A stretch of DNA of 64,000 nucleotides from Heyndrickxia coagulans 36D1 (GCF_000169195.2 NC_016023.1:2418001-2482000), one strand, 5' to 3'; counted from the first letter of the stretch, positions 49,971 through 59,032 are shown. The notes: generated by a model not told the origin, from the letters alone. Made by a program: numbers and translations.

Positions 49971-52900
49971 CATACTTCTTCCGGATGTTTTTCTTTTTTC
50001 CTGAACTTCATTAAAAATTCGTAAACAACCGGAACGATGATAAGTGTCAGTAAAGTGGAGCTGGTCAAGCCGCCGATTACTGTGATGCCGACCCCTTTCG
50101 AAATGAGCCCGCCGCCGCCGTAGCCCAGAGCAAGCGGGATCAGTGCAAAGATTGTTGCAAAAGCGGTCATTAAAATCGGACGCAGCCTTGTCGCGCCTGC
50201 TTCAAGCAATGCTTCGCGTGTGGACAGCCCCGCCTTTTCTTTATGCACCACCCGGTCGATTAGCACAATGGCATTCGTCACCACGATGCCGATCAGCATC
50301 AGGGCGCCGATCATGGCGGTGACGCTGATCGTTTCATGCGCCAGGTACAGGGCGACCAGTGCACCAATTACGGCAAATGGCAGTGAGAAAAGAATGGTAA
50401 ACGGCGCGAGGGCCCCGCCGAATGTAATCACGAGCACAAGATAAACGATCGCAACAGCAGCCAGCATCGCATAACCGAGCTTTGTAAACGAGTCATTGAT
50501 GTCTTCCGTTACGCCGCCGGTTTCGACATGGATGTATTTTGGAATATCGAGTTTATCCACTTTGTTTTGGACTTGTTGTGTCACTTTCGCAACGTCAGCT
50601 GTCTTGATCTTGCCGGTTACACTGGCATAGATTTTGCCGTCCCGTTTCGTAACCGCATCCGGTGTTTCGCCTTTTTTCACGTCCACGACATCTTTTAGCG
50701 CTACTTTTGTGCCGAGGGGCGACGTGACTTTTTGATTGGTCAGATCGCCAATATTGTCGTAATGCCCGGTTTTGTTCTGTTCGTAAACATTTAATTCTTC
50801 TCCGCCTTTTTCAACGGTTGTAAGCACGGTCCGGTTGCCGGTTTGCGCAAGGCCGGTTCCGAGCTGGCCGGCTGTTAACCCGAGAGCAGCCAGTTTGTTC
50901 TGGTTGGCGACAAGCGTGTATTGCTGATAAGTTTCGGAAAGGCTGGTTTCAACATTTTTCAAGTTGTCGTTGTTTTTCATGACTTTTTCAATTTTATGGA
51001 TGACCGGTTTGATTTCATCCAGATTGTTGCCATAGACATACATCGTTAAATCATCATTCGACATAGATGCGAAGTCCTGTGATTTCCATGTACCCTGGTC
51101 CGTCCTTTGTTGCAGGGCTTTAATGACTTTTTCCGGTTCGCGGTCGAAATTTTTGGTATCCTGGTCATATTCGACAACAAAGATGGCGGAGTTGCTGTTG
51201 GTGCTGAAAGCCGACTCCCCAATGGAATATTGCACATTTTTTACATTTTTACGGTGGATTAAGTAATCCTCCGCTTTTCCTGCTATCTTCTTCACATCGG
51301 AAAGGGTTTCCCCTGGTTCCGGCGCATAGGTGGCATACACGACTTTCTGGCCTTCGTTTTCAATAAAGCTGACGCCGATAAGCGGGATTAAAAACAAACT
51401 ACCGATAAGAAGCAGGCATGCGATGCCGAACGTGACCAGCTTATGGTTGAGCGACCAGTTCAGAATCTTTTTGTAAAATAAAGCGATCCGGCCGTGCCCT
51501 TCGTTCGTAGTCCGCGTGTTTTTCTTCAACCCGTTCTTAAATAACGAATGGGCAAACATCGGCACCACCGTGATCGCCACAAGAAGCGATGCTAGCAAGG
51601 CAAAAATTAGCGTCAGGGCAAACGGCATGAACAGTTCCCCGACCATCCCTCTCACAAGTGCAAGCGGGACAAAGACGATGACGGTTACGATCGTGGAAGA
51701 CATAACCGGTTTAAAAACTTCAACCGTCGCTTCACGAATCAGCGCTTTTCCGCGCAGTTTTTCTTCCCGCAACGTCAGGCGTCTGTAGATATTTTCAATG
51801 ACGACAATCGAGTCATCAATAACGCGCCCGATTGCCACCGTCATGGCTCCGAGTGTCATCACGTTTAATGTGATGTCAAGCTGGTGCAAAATAATAAAAG
51901 CAATCAGCACCGAGAGCGGGATCGAGATGACCGCGATAATGGTGGAACGCACATTCCGCAAAGACAGCAGGATGACCACAATCGCAAATACGGCCCCGAT
52001 GATTGCTTTTTCGAACATCGTTTTGACGGAGTCTTTGATAGGTGTTGCCTGGTCCAGAATGGTGGAAATTTGTGTGCCTTTATAGTCCGCTTTAAACTGT
52101 GCGGCTTTTTTATTTACTGCATCGGCAACATCCACCGTGTTTGCATCCGGAGCTTTTGTAATTTGGATGCCGATTGAATCTTTCCCGTTCGTTTTAGAAA
52201 TCGATTCATGCTTGCCGACAACTTTGATATCGGCAATCTCTTTTAACGCAACGGTTGGCATACCGACGTTGGCTTGCGTCGCTTGCGTTCCGGCATTCGC
52301 CGGTTGCTGCGCCCCTGAAGCGTGCGCACCCGAGGCCTGCGTTCCTGAAGTCTGCGCCGCATTTGGGGATTGTGCCCCTGAAGCCTGCGCGGCTGCGGAC
52401 GAAGCGGAAGCTGCACCCGTTTTCGGGGTGTACGGGATTTTCAGATTCTCAAAATGCTTCAGCGATTTCACGTTTCCATCGATTTCTACCGATTTGTTTT
52501 CTTTTCCGAAGTTGATGAGGCCGAGCGGTACCGAAACGTTTGCGCCCTGGATCGCTTTTTTGACAGTGTCCTCATCGAGCCCCAGTGCATTCAACTTGTC
52601 CTGTTTAAAGGTCAGCTGGACTTCCTGCACGTACTGGCCGGAAGCCTGCACATCGGACACGCCGTCAATGCTCTGCAGTTTTGGAACAAGATCCTCTTCG
52701 ACAATTTTCGTTAAGTGCTGAAAAGACCGGCTTTTATCCGACACACTTAAAGACAGGATCGGAAAATCATTGATGCTGATCCTTGTTACGGACGGCTTGT
52801 CAATATTATCCGGCAGGTCCACTTTTTCGAGCGCATCCTGGATGTCTTTTTTCGCTTGATCCATATCCGTGCCATATTTATACTCAAGCTGGATCTGGGA

Positions 52901-53167
52901 ATTGCTTTCCGTCGAGGAAGTGGAGACCGTATTGACGCCGGTGAGGTTTTTCAGCCGTTGTTCGATCGGTTGCGTAATTTTATTTTCGACTTCTTCCGGT
53001 GTGGCACCCGGATCAGAGGCTGTCACCAGCATGTATGGCGCGTCGATATTCGGAATGGTTTCCATTTTCATATTCATGCCGGCATAAATCCCAGCACCCG
53101 CCACAATGAGGGTCATCAGCCAAATGGCAAATTTGTTGTTTAGGCAAAACTGGATGATCTTCTTCAC
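49970..53167 (-). CDS. swrC: RND-family exporter, SwrC/YerP (AcrB-like)
   Basis: A 1065-residue protein with the RND plan: N-terminal helix, two large extracytoplasmic loops, and twelve helices in two halves. GAMTVAIGRVIDDSIVVIENIYR in helix 4 carries the proton-relay aspartates. SwrC in B. subtilis exports surfactin and promotes swarming. Residues about 250-305 form an alanine/glutamine/serine-rich insert (QASGAQ repeats). The start is GTG; AAAGGAGT is 13 bases away with a small hairpin between. No regulator gene adjoins. Confidence 0.93.
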   Translation of the reverse strand: MKKIIQFCLNNKFAIWLMTLIVAGAGIYAGMNMKMETIPNIDAPYMLVTASDPGATPEEVENKITQPIEQRLKNLTGVNTVSTSSTESNSQIQLEYKYGTDMDQAKKDIQDALEKVDLPDNIDKPSVTRISINDFPILSLSVSDKSRSFQHLTKIVEEDLVPKLQSIDGVSDVQASGQYVQEVQLTFKQDKLNALGLDEDTVKKAIQGANVSVPLGLINFGKENKSVEIDGNVKSLKHFENLKIPYTPKTGAASASSAAAQASGAQSPNAAQTSGTQASGAHASGAQQPANAGTQATQANVGMPTVALKEIADIKVVGKHESISKTNGKDSIGIQITKAPDANTVDVADAVNKKAAQFKADYKGTQISTILDQATPIKDSVKTMFEKAIIGAVFAIVVILLSLRNVRSTIIAVISIPLSVLIAFIILHQLDITLNVMTLGAMTVAIGRVIDDSIVVIENIYRRLTLREEKLRGKALIREATVEVFKPVMSSTIVTVIVFVPLALVRGMVGELFMPFALTLIFALLASLLVAITVVPMFAHSLFKNGLKKNTRTTNEGHGRIALFYKKILNWSLNHKLVTFGIACLLLIGSLFLIPLIGVSFIENEGQKVVYATYAPEPGETLSDVKKIAGKAEDYLIHRKNVKNVQYSIGESAFSTNSNSAIFVVEYDQDTKNFDREPEKVIKALQQRTDQGTWKSQDFASMSNDDLTMYVYGNNLDEIKPVIHKIEKVMKNNDNLKNVETSLSETYQQYTLVANQNKLAALGLTAGQLGTGLAQTGNRTVLTTVEKGGEELNVYEQNKTGHYDNIGDLTNQKVTSPLGTKVALKDVVDVKKGETPDAVTKRDGKIYASVTGKIKTADVAKVTQQVQNKVDKLDIPKYIHVETGGVTEDINDSFTKLGYAMLAAVAIVYLVLVITFGGALAPFTILFSLPFAVIGALVALYLAHETISVTAMIGALMLIGIVVTNAIVLIDRVVHKEKAGLSTREALLEAGATRLRPILMTAFATIFALIPLALGYGGGGLISKGVGITVIGGLTSSTLLTLIIVPVVYEFLMKFRKKEKHPEEV

Positions 53168-53417
53168 AGTGTTTACAACACTCCTTTGTCTTTTCGTTCT
53201 AGAGCCGGATAGAAATGGGCTAGCCTATCTCCATTATAGTTATACCTTTAAGCCCAAAAATGCGCCAGTATTTTCCGGCATCTTCTATAGATACAGGATA
53301 GAATTGCAGTACTTGATGGATCGCTTAGAAAAAGAGCGGAGCTTTCGGAAGGAATATTGGATAAAGAAAGGGTTGCCTAAAAAAAGAAGGTTAAAGCCTT
53401 TGGTGCGGCTCAACCTT

Positions 53418-53528
53418 CTATATAAAATGAACAAAATTTCTTTAGCTCTGTTGCCTACTGTAAAAAGTAGTCATGATGCAAATTGGTGCTCGGGCTTGAG
53501 TAAAAACTTAAGTTTATTTTATATATCT
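53418..53528 (-). repeat. Dispersed non-coding repeat, copy B
   Basis: Homologous to the copies at 38413 and 45461. On the minus strand it begins 14 bases after the stop of the small membrane protein gene. Upstream on the plus strand, a stem AGAAGGTT/AACCTTCT (53387-53420) abuts it. Confidence 0.75.
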
Positions 53529-53541
53529 ATACCCTCAGCCT

Positions 53542-53697
53542 CTATCGGCTGTTATTTCCGCGCATGCCTGAAAAAATTTTAAACAGCAGCACAATGGCGG
53601 CGATGACAAGCAGAAGGTGCACAAAAGCGCCGGCGATGTGAAAAACAATGCCTAAAATCCAAAGTACGAGCAAAATCCCAATAATTGTCCAGATCAT
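53542..53697 (-). CDS. Lmo0937-family small membrane protein
   Basis: A 51-residue protein, too short for many gene finders: MIWTIIGILLVLWILGIVFH, a short linker IAGAFVH, then a second hydrophobic helix and a basic end (MRGNNSR). This pattern is typical of the Lmo0937/YtjA-like family, often induced by stress. AAAGGAAAAGG precedes the ATG. The function is unknown. Confidence 0.85.
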   Translation of the reverse strand: MIWTIIGILLVLWILGIVFHIAGAFVHLLLVIAAIVLLFKIFSGMRGNNSR

Positions 53698-53821
53698 ATA
53701 GCCTTTTCCTTTCTAAATTAAAGTACTTTTATGTTACCCGTTCCGTTGCTTTTCAAACGCTTGCCTGCATGTTTGCCAGGCGTGGTGTAAGGGAAAGATA
53801 CAGGAAAACGGGAGGGTTATA

Positions 53822-55261
53822 ATGAAAAAAAGCGGAAAGAAATGGCTGTCTTATGGGTTGCTTGTCTTAATTGCCATTTATGCGGCTGTCATGCTGTACC
53901 ATACATATAAGCCGCTGCCAAAAGGGATTTCCTATGAAGGCAGAACATATAACGTTCACGATCAAGACATCCGTTTTCTTTCGGATTTAACATACCGGGA
54001 AAAGGGGACAGGAAAAAGAAAGGTGGAGCAGACCGTCTATCCTGAAATTTACCGGATGATTGACCAAGCCCATCAATATATCGTCGCCGATCTCTTCCTT
54101 TTTAACGGCTACCATGATCAAAAGATGAAAGTGCCGCCGCTTGCTGAGAGGCTTGCAGACCGGCTGATTGCCAAAAAAGAAAAAGAACCTGGTATCCGCA
54201 TCATCGTCATCACCGATCCGATCAATACTTCTTACGGGTCCCATGAAGCTGGCATTTTAAAACGGCTAAAGGAACATGGCATCCGTGTGGTCTTTACGCA
54301 TTTGGACTCGCTGCGTGACCCGACGCCGCTTTATTCCGGGATTTGGCATATGTTTTTCCAGTGGTTCGGCCAGGGCGGGACCGGCTGGCTGCCAAATGCT
54401 TTCGGGGACAATGCGCCGAAGATGACGCTCCGCTCGTATCTTGAACTTTTTAATATTAAAGCGAACCACCGCAAAACGTTTACGACTGAAAACGGCACGG
54501 TCATTGCATCCGGCAACCCGCATGACGCAAGCGGCTGGCATTCCAATATCGCTTTTCTTGTAAAAGGGCCGGTCATTCGGGATGTTCTGGAATCGGAGCA
54601 GGCGGCTTCCGATATGTCGGACGGCCCGGAGCTGCCGCAATACAAAGGGAAAGAGAGGGGAAAAGGCAGGATTGCCGTCCAGCTGTTAACGGAGGGGAAA
54701 GTTTACGACCGGATGATGAAAGAAATCAAGGCGACAAAAAAAGGCGATTCGATTTCGATGGCGATGTTTTATTTGGCTGACCGGAAAGTGGTCCGTGCGC
54801 TTGAGAAGGCATCTTCCCGCGGCGTCCGCATCCGGCTTATCCTCGACCCGAATTTAAACGCGTTCGGGCATAAAAAAATCGGGCTTCCCAACCAGCCTGT
54901 TGCACAGGAACTCGTAAAGAAAACGGATGGAAAGATCAAAATCCGCTGGTATAATACCGGGCTCGAGCAATTCCATCCGAAGCTGGTCTGGATTGAAAAG
55001 CCCGGCCGCTCGCTCTTTTTCGGCGGGTCGACCAATTTAACGCTTCGCAACCTGGACGATTATAATTTGGAGACCGATTTATTTGTGAAGGCACCGAATG
55101 ATGCGGCCATCACAAAAGAGATCCGCCGGTACTTCGGGCGGCTGTGGAACAATGAAGACGGCGCTTTTACCGTCCCGTACAAAAAACACGAAGGCTTCTC
55201 CACTTATTTGTTAAAAGTCCTTTACCGCCTCCAGGAAGTGCTGAAACTGACAACGTATTAA
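53822..55261 (+). CDS. Phospholipase D-family protein (cardiolipin synthase-like)
   Basis: A 479-residue protein with an N-terminal membrane helix (8-27) and two PLD half-sites: H216/K218 (NHRKTF, with ASGNPHD) and H385/K387 (FHPKLVW, with GGSTNLT). This HxK pair forms one active site for phosphodiester transfer or hydrolysis. The substrate may be a phospholipid. It is not a close match to ClsA, so the exact reaction is open. GGGAGG precedes the ATG. Confidence 0.85.
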   Translation: MKKSGKKWLSYGLLVLIAIYAAVMLYHTYKPLPKGISYEGRTYNVHDQDIRFLSDLTYREKGTGKRKVEQTVYPEIYRMIDQAHQYIVADLFLFNGYHDQKMKVPPLAERLADRLIAKKEKEPGIRIIVITDPINTSYGSHEAGILKRLKEHGIRVVFTHLDSLRDPTPLYSGIWHMFFQWFGQGGTGWLPNAFGDNAPKMTLRSYLELFNIKANHRKTFTTENGTVIASGNPHDASGWHSNIAFLVKGPVIRDVLESEQAASDMSDGPELPQYKGKERGKGRIAVQLLTEGKVYDRMMKEIKATKKGDSISMAMFYLADRKVVRALEKASSRGVRIRLILDPNLNAFGHKKIGLPNQPVAQELVKKTDGKIKIRWYNTGLEQFHPKLVWIEKPGRSLFFGGSTNLTLRNLDDYNLETDLFVKAPNDAAITKEIRRYFGRLWNNEDGAFTVPYKKHEGFSTYLLKVLYRLQEVLKLTTY

Positions 55262-55265
55262 AAAA

Positions 55266-55303
55266 GACCCGGAACGCCTTCCCCGGCTCCGGGTCCTTTT
55301 TTT
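55266..55303. terminator. Bidirectional terminator between convergent genes
   Basis: GACCCGGA/TCCGGGTC with a 14-base loop, A5 before it and T7 after it. Confidence 0.85.
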
Positions 55304-55622
55304 ACAATACGACATGATTTAAAAATTCGCGTACTTCTTCCGGCGACTTTGCATTTGCACTGTGCAGATGCGCTTTTTTCTCGCCGTTTTGGAAAACGAG
55401 CAGGCTCGGAATCCCCATCACCTGGTTTTCATCCGCAATCGCTTGGAACGCGTCGCTGTTGATTTCATACCATTTATATTGCGGATAGTCCTTGATCACA
55501 TCACCAATAAACAGATTCATCACTTTGCAATCCGGACACCAATCTGCATAAAATTTCACGATAACCGGTGCTTCTCCTCCCGTTACCGTTTTAAATTCTT
55601 CCGCACTTTTAATCGCTTCCAC
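55302..55622 (-). CDS. Thioredoxin-like protein (YdbP type)
   Basis: A 106-residue cytoplasmic thioredoxin-fold protein with the redox pair C29 and C32 in DWCPDC and the cis-proline loop MGIPSLLVF. I chose the GTG at 55622 (MEAIKSAEEF) because GGAG lies 10 bases upstream and the size then matches YdbP; an ATG at 55649 would add nine residues. Its redox partner is unknown. Confidence 0.85.
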   Translation of the reverse strand: MEAIKSAEEFKTVTGGEAPVIVKFYADWCPDCKVMNLFIGDVIKDYPQYKWYEINSDAFQAIADENQVMGIPSLLVFQNGEKKAHLHSANAKSPEEVREFLNHVVL

Positions 55623-55730
55623 TCCAGACCATCTCCATCCTTTCATCATTCTTTCTTATTGTATATAGAGCGGCAGAGGAATTTCAACATTTTTCAACCT
55701 GCCAAAGAAATATTTCCAAAACGAAAAGGA

Positions 55731-55758
55731 TTGTGCTTCTTCACGTATGATGTATAAT
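55731..55758 (+). promoter_or_regulatory. Promoter of the RodA/FtsW-family gene
   Basis: TTGTGC, 16 bases, TATAAT, about 100 bases upstream of the gene. Confidence 0.6.
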
Positions 55759-55858
55759 AAAGCTTGTATGAAAAAATGATGGGGGTCAGTTGTTTTGAAG
55801 GATCCGTATCATTTATTTTATTTTACGGCCGGCGGTTCCGGCATTGAGAAGTCAGGTG

Positions 55859-57013
55859 ATGGAATTGTCTTCGCGGGATGAAGGTTCTAAAATTGATTAC
55901 GGGCTGGTTTTAACGCTGATGTTGTTCTGCATTGTCAGCCTTGTTGCCATTTATACGGCTGACAGCAGCTTTCTGATAAAACAAGTCATCAACTATGTGG
56001 TCGGCGCGATCATTATCGCATTGGTGATCCGCCTTGACTCCGACCAGCTGAAAAAAATATCGTGGTACGGTTACGGGTTCGGGATTTTGCTGTTGATTTT
56101 GCTGATCCTGGCACCAGCCAGCATTGCCCCGGAGCGTAATGGGGCGAAAAACTGGTTTGTGTTTCCGGTAATTGGGACATTCCAGCCTTCTGAAATCATG
56201 AAGCCATTTTTAATTTTAGCAATGGCGCGCCTTATTTCCGATCATAATGAAAAAGTGCTGAACCGGTCAGTAAAATCGGATTTCTGGCTGTTTGTGAAAC
56301 TCGGCATCTGCTTGTTTGTGCCGCTCATGTTGACCATTGGGCAGGATTTGGGAACGTCACTTGTGTTTATTGCGATATTTTTCGGGCTTGTATTTGTGTC
56401 AGGCATCACATGGAAACTATTGCTTCCGATTTTTAGCAGCGGCGCGGCACTGGCAGGATTGATTTTTTATCTCGTCCTCTGGCAGCCGGCACTTCTCGAA
56501 AAATATCTTGGCGTCCGTTCGTACCAGTTTGGCCGGATCTATGCCTGGATTGATCCTTATAACTATTCCAATACAGACGGCTACCACCTGATTCAGTCCC
56601 TTTTGGCCATTGGTTCCGGCCAGACGTTTGGAAAGGGGCTTGGCACAACTGAAGTGAGCCTTCCGGAAAACCAGACGGACTTTATTTTCAGCGTGATCGG
56701 CGAGCAGTTCGGCTTTATCGGCGGGAGCATTGTTATTGGCCTGTTTTTTATGCTTATTTACCATATTATAAAAGCAGGGCTTGAGACGAAAAATGATTTT
56801 TATTCCTACATTTGCGCAGGCGTCATTGCGATGATTACGTTCCATGTGTTTGAAAATATCGGCATGACGATCCAGGTGCTGCCGATTACCGGGATCCCGC
56901 TGCCGTTTATCAGCTACGGTGGGAGTTCGCTGATGGGGAATATGCTTGCGGTCGGATTTATTTTTTCAATCCGTTACCATTACAGAAAATATATGTTTTC
57001 TAACGAAAAATAA
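55859..57013 (+). CDS. SEDS-family peptidoglycan polymerase (RodA/FtsW/SpoVE)
   Basis: A 384-residue protein with about ten membrane helices. SEDS signatures are NWFVFPVIGTFQPSEIMK, TIGQDLGTSLVF, PENQTDFIFSVIGEQFGF and GIPLPFISYGGSSL. SEDS proteins polymerise lipid II with a class B PBP. The QSLLAIGSG and PENQTDFIF forms fit RodA-like members. The start is uncertain: the ATG at 55859 has little spacing to AGGTG, and a TTG at 55844 is possible. No partner PBP is adjacent. Confidence 0.9.
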   Translation: MELSSRDEGSKIDYGLVLTLMLFCIVSLVAIYTADSSFLIKQVINYVVGAIIIALVIRLDSDQLKKISWYGYGFGILLLILLILAPASIAPERNGAKNWFVFPVIGTFQPSEIMKPFLILAMARLISDHNEKVLNRSVKSDFWLFVKLGICLFVPLMLTIGQDLGTSLVFIAIFFGLVFVSGITWKLLLPIFSSGAALAGLIFYLVLWQPALLEKYLGVRSYQFGRIYAWIDPYNYSNTDGYHLIQSLLAIGSGQTFGKGLGTTEVSLPENQTDFIFSVIGEQFGFIGGSIVIGLFFMLIYHIIKAGLETKNDFYSYICAGVIAMITFHVFENIGMTIQVLPITGIPLPFISYGGSSLMGNMLAVGFIFSIRYHYRKYMFSNEK

Positions 57014-57015
57014 AA

Positions 57016-57045
57016 AACAGGCGGCCCCGTGCCGCCTGTTTTTTG
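57016..57045. terminator. Bidirectional terminator between the SEDS gene and the coat gene
   Basis: AACAGGCGG/CCGCCTGTT with a 7-base loop, A-rich before it and T6 after it. Confidence 0.88.
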
Positions 57046-57048
57046 CGG

Positions 57049-57396
57049 CTATTGCACCTGCCCGCCGTACGGGAATTGCGAAGCGTAGCCTTGGTGCTGC
57101 TGGAAAGACTGTTGCAGTTTTTGCTGTTCTGCCGCTTCCATACTGTACCAGCCTTTTTGGAACATCGTCTCATACAATTTGCGCTGCTCATTCTGCGTTT
57201 CCGTAAAAATGGTCAGAAGATCGCGATACAGTTTTTCGTGGCTCGCTTCGTTCATAGCAGTATTATAAGAAGCGGTCATATATTTTTCCATCGAAAGCAG
57301 GTCATTGGCAAGATCGCGGTCGTTCATTTCTGGTGTTTCAGGAAATTGTGTCTTCGGGTTTTGAATTTTTTGCTGCTGCTGTTGTTGGGAATCCAA
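57049..57396 (-). CDS. CotF-like spore coat protein
   Basis: A 115-residue protein: a glutamine-rich start (DSQQQQQQK), then a helical CotF/ferritin-like bundle (NDRDLANDLLSMEKYMTASYNTAMNEASH, ENQRKLYETMFQKGWYSMEAA) and a Gln/Gly/Tyr-rich tail. The start is TTG with GAGGAGGTAC 8 bases upstream. The adjoining upstream gene, overlapping by 59 bases, seems to be a second coat-type protein. It should be expressed late in the mother cell. Confidence 0.88.
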   Translation of the reverse strand: MDSQQQQQQKIQNPKTQFPETPEMNDRDLANDLLSMEKYMTASYNTAMNEASHEKLYRDLLTIFTETQNEQRKLYETMFQKGWYSMEAAEQQKLQQSFQQHQGYASQFPYGGQVQ

Positions 57397-57577
57397 ATGT
57401 TGTACCTCCTCGTATAATAAGTTTAAATCCAAAGTGGATGTCAATTTCCAGTTCATTCTGCTGCTCATTGACAAGTGAATATAAGATTTTGTATTCCGGG
57501 CTCGCCCGGAATACAAGTTCGGACTTGGACGCTTCGCGATGTTCCCGGATAATGGTCTTAGGATCGTTTGGGTCAAT
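57338..57577 (-). CDS. Small coat-associated protein with ATT in place of a start codon
   Basis: The frame reads DPNDPKTIIREHREASKSEL, then VFRASPEYKILYSLVNEQQNE, 79 residues in all, with protein-like composition and codon use. AAGGAGG ends 6 bases before the first codon, which is ATT rather than ATG; no other start lies upstream before stops in this frame. It could be an ATG-to-ATT change or a rare start. Its size and place before a CotF-like gene recall the B. subtilis yraG-yraF pair. The left end of the IS110 element lies about 14 bases further upstream. Confidence 0.55.
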   Translation of the reverse strand: MDPNDPKTIIREHREASKSELVFRASPEYKILYSLVNEQQNELEIDIHFGFKLIIRGGTTFGFPTTAAAKNSKPEDTIS

Positions 57578-57609
57578 GCTTCCCCTCCTTGTAGCCTGAC
57601 TACTCGAAA

Positions 57610-57765
57610 AGTCTGCATCCCCAGGTTCTTGCTTGAACGTCTAACCCGTAGGCCGTTCCTCCGGATCTCCGTGCTGGAAATGAGCAGTTCCAGGCAGCCC
57701 ACGGCCCGGATGAGTTCTCATACGCGAGGCTGACAGATCGGCAAGCCATCTGGGGATATCCCGAA
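57610..57765 (+). ncRNA. Candidate bridge RNA of the IS110 element
   Basis: The left non-coding end can fold as a closed structure: outer stem ATCCCCAG (57617-57624) with CTGGGGAT (57750-57757); an inner stem GGCCGT (57651) with ACGGCC (57701) that encloses an internal loop and a capped hairpin CTGGAA/TTCCAG (57674-57693); and a further hairpin GGCT/AGCC (57728-57747). IS110-group elements encode a bridge RNA with internal loops in this position. The fold is hand-made; loop-to-DNA matches were not established. Confidence 0.5.
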
Positions 57766-57808
57766 GCGTCCGATTCCATCGATCCCAATACAGAGAGGAG
57801 GAAATCAT

Positions 57809-59032
57809 ATGCCCTTATTTGTCGGTATTGACGTGAGCTCCAAAAACCTCGATGCCTGCCTGATGGATGGAATGGGGGAAACGTTGGCCACCCAAACGGT
57901 GACAAACAATCTTCCCGGTGCCTCTGAGTTAAGAGACGCCATCCTCCAACATGCGGAGGCGGATGACACCATCCAGATCGCCATGGAGGCCACATCTGTG
58001 TATAGTTGGCACCCGGCAATGTTTTTCCATGAAGATCCCGAGCTGAAACAGCGTCGTACAAAGGTGTTTACCCTGAATCCGAAGCTGGTGAGAAATTTCA
58101 AAAAGGCTTATGCCGAGATGGACAAGACCGATCCCAAAGATGCCTGGGTAATTGCGGACCGCTTGCGTTTCGGGAGATTGCCGAAATCCGTGATTCAGTC
58201 AGAACAATACCTTGCCCTTCAACGGTTAACACGGATGCGCTATCACCTGATTCAAAGTTTAACCCGGGAACAACAGGTATTTTTGAATCATCTGTTTTTC
58301 AAATTCAGTGCCTTTAACCTTGAAGTGGATACACCGGTCTTCGGCCATGCCATAACGGAATTTTTGCTTGAGGCCTATAGCCTCGATGAAATTGCCCAAA
58401 TGCCTCTAGAGGACTTAGCGATGTATCTCCAGACCAAAGGCCATGGCCGCTTTAGCGATCCCGAGGATTTGGCCGCATCCATCCAAAAAGCTGCCCGGTC
58501 CTCTTACCGGCTTTCTAAATGTGTGGAGGATTCGATTGACTTGGTCCTGGGCAGTTCTATTGAGATCATCCGGCATCTTAAACGCCAAATCAAGGATTTG
58601 GATAAGGCGATTGCCCGCGTTCTTGATGGAATCCCGAATACCCTCCAGACCATTCCGGGAATAGGCCCGGTGAGCTGTGCTGGGATTCTCGCTGAAATCG
58701 GCGACATTGAGCGCTTTGACGACCAAGCCGCGATCGCAAAATTTGCTGGATTGTTCTGGCCCCGCCACCAATCGGGTGATTTTGAGGCTGATGACAAAAT
58801 GCTTGCGCGTACAGGCAATCGTTATCTCCGGTATTACCTGGTTGAGGCTGCCAATCTGGTCCGGCGACACGAACCTGAGTACCGCGCCTTTTACCAAAAG
58901 AAATATCGTGAGGTGCATAAGCACTCACACAAACGCGCCCTCGTCTTAACGGCAAGAAAACTGGTGCGCCTGATCGATGCGCTGCTCCGCAACGATCAAA
59001 TTTATGCGCCGAAAAAGAAGGTGACGCGATGA
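57809..59032 (+). CDS. IS110-family transposase/recombinase
   Basis: A 407-residue DEDD recombinase. The RuvC-like N-terminus has D8 (VGIDVSSKN), an acidic residue in AMEATS (about 60) and the pair in DKTDPKDAWVIAD. The C-terminal Tnp_20 domain has IPGIGPVSCAGILAEIGD and FWPRHQSGD, the latter holding the likely nucleophilic serine. AGAGGAGG precedes the ATG. The frame is intact, so the element may be mobile. Confidence 0.95.
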   Translation: MPLFVGIDVSSKNLDACLMDGMGETLATQTVTNNLPGASELRDAILQHAEADDTIQIAMEATSVYSWHPAMFFHEDPELKQRRTKVFTLNPKLVRNFKKAYAEMDKTDPKDAWVIADRLRFGRLPKSVIQSEQYLALQRLTRMRYHLIQSLTREQQVFLNHLFFKFSAFNLEVDTPVFGHAITEFLLEAYSLDEIAQMPLEDLAMYLQTKGHGRFSDPEDLAASIQKAARSSYRLSKCVEDSIDLVLGSSIEIIRHLKRQIKDLDKAIARVLDGIPNTLQTIPGIGPVSCAGILAEIGDIERFDDQAAIAKFAGLFWPRHQSGDFEADDKMLARTGNRYLRYYLVEAANLVRRHEPEYRAFYQKKYREVHKHSHKRALVLTARKLVRLIDALLRNDQIYAPKKKVTR

